Of a stretch of DNA of 64,000 bases, positions 59,801 to 64,000 are shown piece after piece (within the stretch, counting starts at the first letter, position 1; each line of letters starts with the position of its first letter). This DNA is from Spirometra erinaceieuropaei (lineage: Eukaryota; Platyhelminthes; Cestoda; Diphyllobothriidea; Diphyllobothriidae): positions 21,347-85,346 of the forward strand of contig CACRXP010000377.1 of NCBI GenBank assembly GCA_902702965.1, given 5' to 3'. Made by a program: the position numbers and the translations under genes. Under the pieces are notes generated by a model. That model worked only from the letters and a program-made list of their open reading frames with translations, searched no databases and was not told the origin of the DNA.

Positions 59801-60310
59801 TTAATTGGAGGTCTGTCGCTTGGCGTGGTCATTTCGCCTACTTGTATTCGGAAAATAGATATTTAGGCGTGCATCTGTCATTTTATGACGCACATTGTTC
59901 AATGCGTAGCCGCCTGTGTGGCTGTAACCGGGCCGCATTTCACCTTGACCACTGTTGCGTCCGCTATCGTCGACCGTGGAGATAATTGGCGGCCCCGATT
60001 CTTCTGTGCTGCGAAGACCAACTGTATTATGCCGAAATGCTTCTCCTACAATCACAACATAAGCGCGTCGAAAGGCGAAGGTGCTCATGCAAGACTGCCA
60101 CCTCTGAGTAAAGAAATGCGTACGCAGTCTTGAGAACCCCAGGGTAATGCTCACAAGCCAATGTAATGAGATATTTGTTATCGCATTGAAGAACACTCTA
60201 TTTTCCTTGGGACGACGAAACTTTACTAACAGGAATGTAAATATATCGGTGAATGTTTTGGCGTTGCAGATCGAACAGGCCCAGAAGACTAAACACACGT
60301 TAGCGCACGT
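59801..60310 (-). CDS. Possible coding exon, unidentified membrane-like protein
   Basis: A minus-strand frame stays open for at least 165 codons, long for this AT-rich DNA. It starts after a possible acceptor (cctcaaaaag) and ends at a TAA. The first half is hydrophobic with Cys and Trp (VCLVFWACSICNAKTFTDI, ITNISLHWLVSITLGF). The second half is polar (STEESGPPIISTVDDSGRNS), like a cytoplasmic tail. A donor-like caag|gtgaaa near 59937 could end the exon earlier. I do not recognise the family. It may be a chance frame. Confidence 0.3.
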   Translation of the reverse strand, partial: TCANVCLVFWACSICNAKTFTDIFTFLLVKFRRPKENRVFFNAITNISLHWLVSITLGFSRLRTHFFTQRWQSCMSTFAFRRAYVVIVGEAFRHNTVGLRSTEESGPPIISTVDDSGRNSGQGEMRPGYSHTGGYALNNVRHKMTDARLNIYFPNTSRRNDHAKRQTSN

Positions 60311-60469
60311 CTCTTTTTGAGGTCCAAACTAGAGTTATAAAACATAGATTCCCCTTTAGCAGAAGCAACCTTGATCCGCTCAAATTCACCGCTGTTTTCA
60401 AATCGACACCACGCCAAATTGCCGTCACAGACGAGGCGAAGGACCTCTAGCTCATGTGGCACTGACAAA

Positions 60470-60600
60470 AGCCTTTGAGAGCGATGAAAATGGACACCAA
60501 ATTAGTAGTTCTACCTGCTGATACAAGCCGGTCAGTCATTATGCTATAGAAGGTAAAATACCGAAGGAGGTCATCAGGATCCAGAACTGGCTTATGTCAA
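60470..60600 (+). pseudogene. Penelope-like RT fragment
   Basis: The plus strand reads MKMDTKLVVLPADTSRSVIM, a match to the ADIVVLPADKGRSTVIM motif at the start of the Penelope-type RT. A stop follows directly. Nothing else of the element is readable nearby. Confidence 0.5.
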
Positions 60601-60609
60601 AACCACAGA

Positions 60610-61415
60610 AGCAGCCTTAGTACGATTCTGTGGTCTCGCAAAAGTAAACAGGTCAAATGATACTTTCTTATAAATCGTCCCACTCCGAGGTTCGCCCATT
60701 TGTCGGCTTGCGAACTGGCAAATTCCGAAAGATGAGGTTTGTATCTGGGGTCTCATAAACGAAAATGTACGTAGCAGACCAATTTCTCTGAAAAATGAAG
60801 GCGGCCACAGTCGGTCGAATGAGACTATGGTGTTATGTTTTGCCATCTTACGCTTAAGACATAGTCATATTCAGAAAGACTGATCTAACGCAGTTCATTT
60901 TCTAAATCCTACAGTTGATTAAGTTGCAACCTAATGTGTAAATTCTGAATTATTAGCAAAAACGGCTGTTTGTGCAAAGCTGAAGATATCTCCAAGGCCA
61001 TGCTAGTAGACCATTGGAAGTTGTCATCCGGTCAGCGTGTAGTTCGACCGGGCAACCTACTATCAAATTAAATAGTGACATCCAACTCCGTGAATGTGTT
61101 CAAAGGCAGTTGGATAGTTTGACTTTTAAGAAAAATCGACACTCACCATACAGGCTAACTACGGCTGGTCATGAAATTAATTACCTTATTTCATTCATGT
61201 GCACGGTTAATGCAGCGTTGTCCTGAAACTACGCATGAGACTATAATTTATGCTGATTATAAAGAACTGCATTTATAATATCAAGAGTACATGGGAATGA
61301 TCACTATTTGCTCGGCCCCTATTAATCGAAGTAACTGCCGTTGCAGTATCACTCTGTCGACAATATAGTCTGTAAATGAGCACATTACCGTCGGCAGTTC
61401 AGTAAAGTGTGTATT
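60610..61415. other. No gene seen
   Basis: A minus-strand frame at 60592-60846 has no recognisable motif. It could belong to the possible gene at 59.0-60.3 kb, but no splice evidence supports this. Confidence 0.4.
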
Positions 61416-61422
61416 TAAGATG

Positions 61423-62417
61423 AACAGTGAGTTAGCTAACTCATGAAATGTAGGCTGAAATTTTGAAATGCGTTTTCGATAAGGAAGGATTACTTGGTCG
61501 CGGTTGTAATACTGATTATCTTGCGGCATACTCTTATAACATTTCGGACTTGCAGGATGTCGGCTTTTAAATGCACTTCTTTTCAATCGCCTGTAGAAAG
61601 CGCACTTCGTAAAAAATGACTACTTAAGTAGCATGCATTTTTCCCATTGATTTTCGATGGTCTTGCAAATTCAAAGATATTTTATAGAAACCATAAATAA
61701 AAACATGCCTTCTTTTAATCAATCAATACAAAATCACGTCTTCCTCATATTACATACTTAAGAAAGGAGTATAATTAGGTTTTAAAAAAAGTTTCTAATT
61801 ATGAGACTTTTAAGACCGCGAAATGTCAATTCACATAGCATCGTACCTGGCCGTTTACCACTGCTTCTCATGAAATGGAAAACATGGTCCGCATTCATTG
61901 CAAAATTTTATGGACACTGTATGATATCTCTTTAATGTCATAGAAAAATATGTGATTTCCTTTACGCGGAACGCAAGCACCTTGCAGACTGAAATTACTT
62001 AGCGCTAACGCAACGAATGATCAGCCTCCAAATCACTCAGCAATTATAAAACTTTTTAAAACCTAATTATACTCCTTTCTTAAGTATGTAACATGAAGAA
62101 GACGTGATTTTTTATTGATTGATTAAAAGAAGGCATGTTTTTATTTATGGTTTCTATAAAATATCTTTGAATTTGCAAGATCATCGAAAATCAATGGGAA
62201 AAATGCATGCTACTTAAGTATTCATTTTTCAATAAGTACGCTTTCTACAGGCGATTGAAAAGAATTGTATTTAAAAGCCGACATCCTGCAAGTCCGAAAT
62301 GTTATAAGAGTATGCCGAAGATAAGCCGTATTACAACAGCGACCAAGTAATCCTTCCTAATCGAAAACGGATTTCAGAATTTCAGCCAACATTTTATGAG
62401 GTTGGTCACTCACTTTA
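61423..62417. mobile_element. Long-inverted-repeat element 3 (about 1.0 kb, best preserved)
   Basis: The arms extend about 370-380 bp each, with a loop of about 230 bp. The inner arm, including aaaaacatgccttcttttaa, is almost perfectly palindromic, while the outer 150 bp of the arms differ more. The ends read aacagtgag and actttat, degenerate forms of TACAGTGAG. There is no open frame. This is the youngest-looking member of the family. Confidence 0.75.
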
Positions 62418-62424
62418 TATAATG

Positions 62425-63295
62425 TTTATTGTTTTTAAGATTGGCACCAACGTCATTAACTATTATTCACAAAATGTACTTATATACCATTGGCCTTTGC
62501 GATCGAAACGATTGGTGACCTGCCACGTGAAAAGTGCTTTAAGAACGATGACCAGTCGATAGATCAGAATTCAGCAGAACTCATGGCGCTCACCATTACG
62601 ATAGTCTTTAATTTCAAAGGATCACATTTGAGGAAACCAAGAGCACGCCAATGGGTTCATCAAACTCCGCGTTCATTGCCCAGGTGGTTCTGCAAAAACC
62701 CAATCAACGACTGCTCTGGCAGTATAAACTCATGTCCTGGGCGTGTTACATTGACGGCACCCTTGCTGTCAGCAAATAGGATAAAATCTACTACCGCGGG
62801 GGACAAGTGTACTTGATGGTTCCCCACCTGCAGTCCACGATGGAAAAAGAATTAGAAGATTAAACTCCGTTTTTCAATGTTCTTGTCTGTCGACGACTAA
62901 ATGGTAAATTGACGACCTCAGTCTGAAGAAATCAGACAAATTGCTCAATTTTCCGCAAATGATATGGCCAGCGCATGAATCGTCGATAGTAATGGAACAG
63001 AGTTCAGTATATGGCAACCTTTCGAGCTCAACTTATGACAGCTTGTCGTCAGCAGTTAAAATGCTATTTTATGCACTTTTGTACGCCACTTCTGGGTTTA
63101 TGCCAAGTTGACCTTCCCAATTGCAGAGATGGTCAAACCTGCATGTTAATTGACTTGTCCACTGTCGATATTACTGGAAGTTCCTCCAATTTCCAACAGA
63201 TTGCAGTGTGTCGCAATGCAACCTGTATCCACAACAGACATTATCTTGGTGTAACTTGTTATCTTTATTGGTATTTTTGGGCAGTTATAAATGAG
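62425..63295. other. No gene seen
   Basis: Plus-strand frames of 108 and 117 codons overlap or abut the SINE and show no domain. Confidence 0.45.
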
Positions 63296-63299
63296 TCTT

Positions 63300-63420
63300 T
63301 CTACCGAGTGTTGGAAACACCAACAACGTTGGTGGGATTCAAAACCATGACAACAAAGAACTGACTTGAGTGCAGGCAACGCTTTAACGGTCTGCGCTAA
63401 GAGGTCCAAATGGACGCAGT
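63300..63420 (-). mobile_element. tRNA-derived SINE or tRNA pseudogene
   Basis: On the minus strand it has A box tagcgcagaccgttaaagcg and B box ggttttgaatccc with a flanking caacgttgttg hairpin. The spacing is longer than in a real tRNA, so it is not a functional tRNA gene. Confidence 0.55.
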
Positions 63421-63619
63421 GATTTCAGACATGTTTGAGTCAATTTACCCGCCCAAACTTCTGGGACTGTTGAACTTACCAGTTCTGATTGAGCAGGCCG
63501 AATGCTTAAGCAGAATGTCCTAACGAATCAATTAAAATGTACCAAATAAATATCTGCCCATTTAATAAATTCGCGTTTTTGGAAAATTAGAAAAATTCCT
63601 TGGATCATATTGGAAAAAT

Positions 63620-63745
63620 ATCGGCAGCCTCGGTGTGGCATCGTAAGTCAGGCTGTTAAGACACTAACTGTATGTAAGGTACGCCTTTATTGCCAAGGAT
63701 CCAATTTGCACTGAGGTCACCGAGTTTTTCACAATTTGGTCAAAT
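63620..63745 (+). mobile_element. SINE family S2, second copy
   Basis: It has a tRNA-like start (gtaagtcaggctgttaagac) and the body ctgaggtcaccgagtttttc, shared with the S2 copy near 15.8 kb in inverse orientation. The B box is degenerate. Confidence 0.45.
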
Positions 63746-64000
63746 ACAATATCAATTTTTTCCCCAGAAGTCTTGAATGCTAAAAGTACACAGAGTATAT
63801 AGGGGAGGGCACAAATCACTCTTAAACACATTTATAACTTGATAATATCCAAAGCTTTTCCATTTGATACATTTCTTTTTCTACTTTCTTGTACTTGATT
63901 TATGGGCGTAAAACTGCAATAAATAAGTGCATAAAAGTCAGAGGTTCTTACAAGCCATAGCCAGTAGATTCGAAGGTTTTCAGGTTCAATCCGGCAGGTA

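Noticed and set aside
63300..63420. A possible genuine tRNA gene
   Set aside because: The A and B boxes are present, but the spacing is too long and no acceptor stem pairs.

Overview
The window looks like animal DNA from a parasitic flatworm, most likely a diphyllobothriidean tapeworm. That is an inference. The evidence is AT-rich DNA with almost no long open frames, spliced genes with GT-AG introns, and a characteristic mix of decayed repeats. The repeats are CR1-like and RTE-like LINEs, many Penelope-like elements with a GIY-YIG domain, a Merlin/IS1595-type transposase, Tc1/mariner remnants, tRNA-derived SINEs, a Thr-rich C2H2-type repeat and a degenerate TTAGGG block. There is no operon structure, no CRISPR array and no rRNA gene.

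The main content is a small family of spliced genes for secreted proteins, found by joining short frames across splice sites. Three copies have the same structure: exon 1 of 72 nt (signal peptide), exon 2 of 213 nt and exon 3 of 258 nt, both introns in phase 0, giving a 180-residue protein. Copy 1 lies at 36832-38577 (+), copy 2 at 44351-46099 (+) and copy 3 at 11277-8726 (-). Copies 1 and 2 sit in a tandem segmental duplication (about 36039-42005 and 43547-48650). Copy 3 is an older, inverted relative whose first splice donor reads TT instead of GT. All three share a conserved upstream block and carry the same Tc1/mariner fossil downstream, so the insertion came before the duplications. A more distant gene with a similar layout may lie at 26441-27170 (+). 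I do not recognise the protein family.

From left to right: 1-8.7 kb is mostly featureless, with a Penelope piece, a SINE, a palindrome and the first Tc1 fossil. Copy 3 occupies 8.7-11.3 kb, with a 1-kb long-inverted-repeat element in its first intron. The interval 11.7-15.9 kb holds a CR1-like pol pseudogene, an RTE-like RT fragment and SINEs. The interval 16.6-26 kb holds another long-inverted-repeat element, two direct repeats, the Thr-rich zinc-finger relic, a telomere-like block and a SINE. The interval 26.4-35 kb holds the candidate fourth gene and several Penelope fragments. The interval 36-48.7 kb is the duplicated gene pair. The interval 49.8-55.9 kb holds the Merlin transposase and a tandem-repeat field. 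The interval 56.6-64 kb holds Penelope fragments, two possible coding exons of unknown identity, the best-preserved long-inverted-repeat element and two SINEs.

All family assignments come from reading motifs by eye. No search was run.
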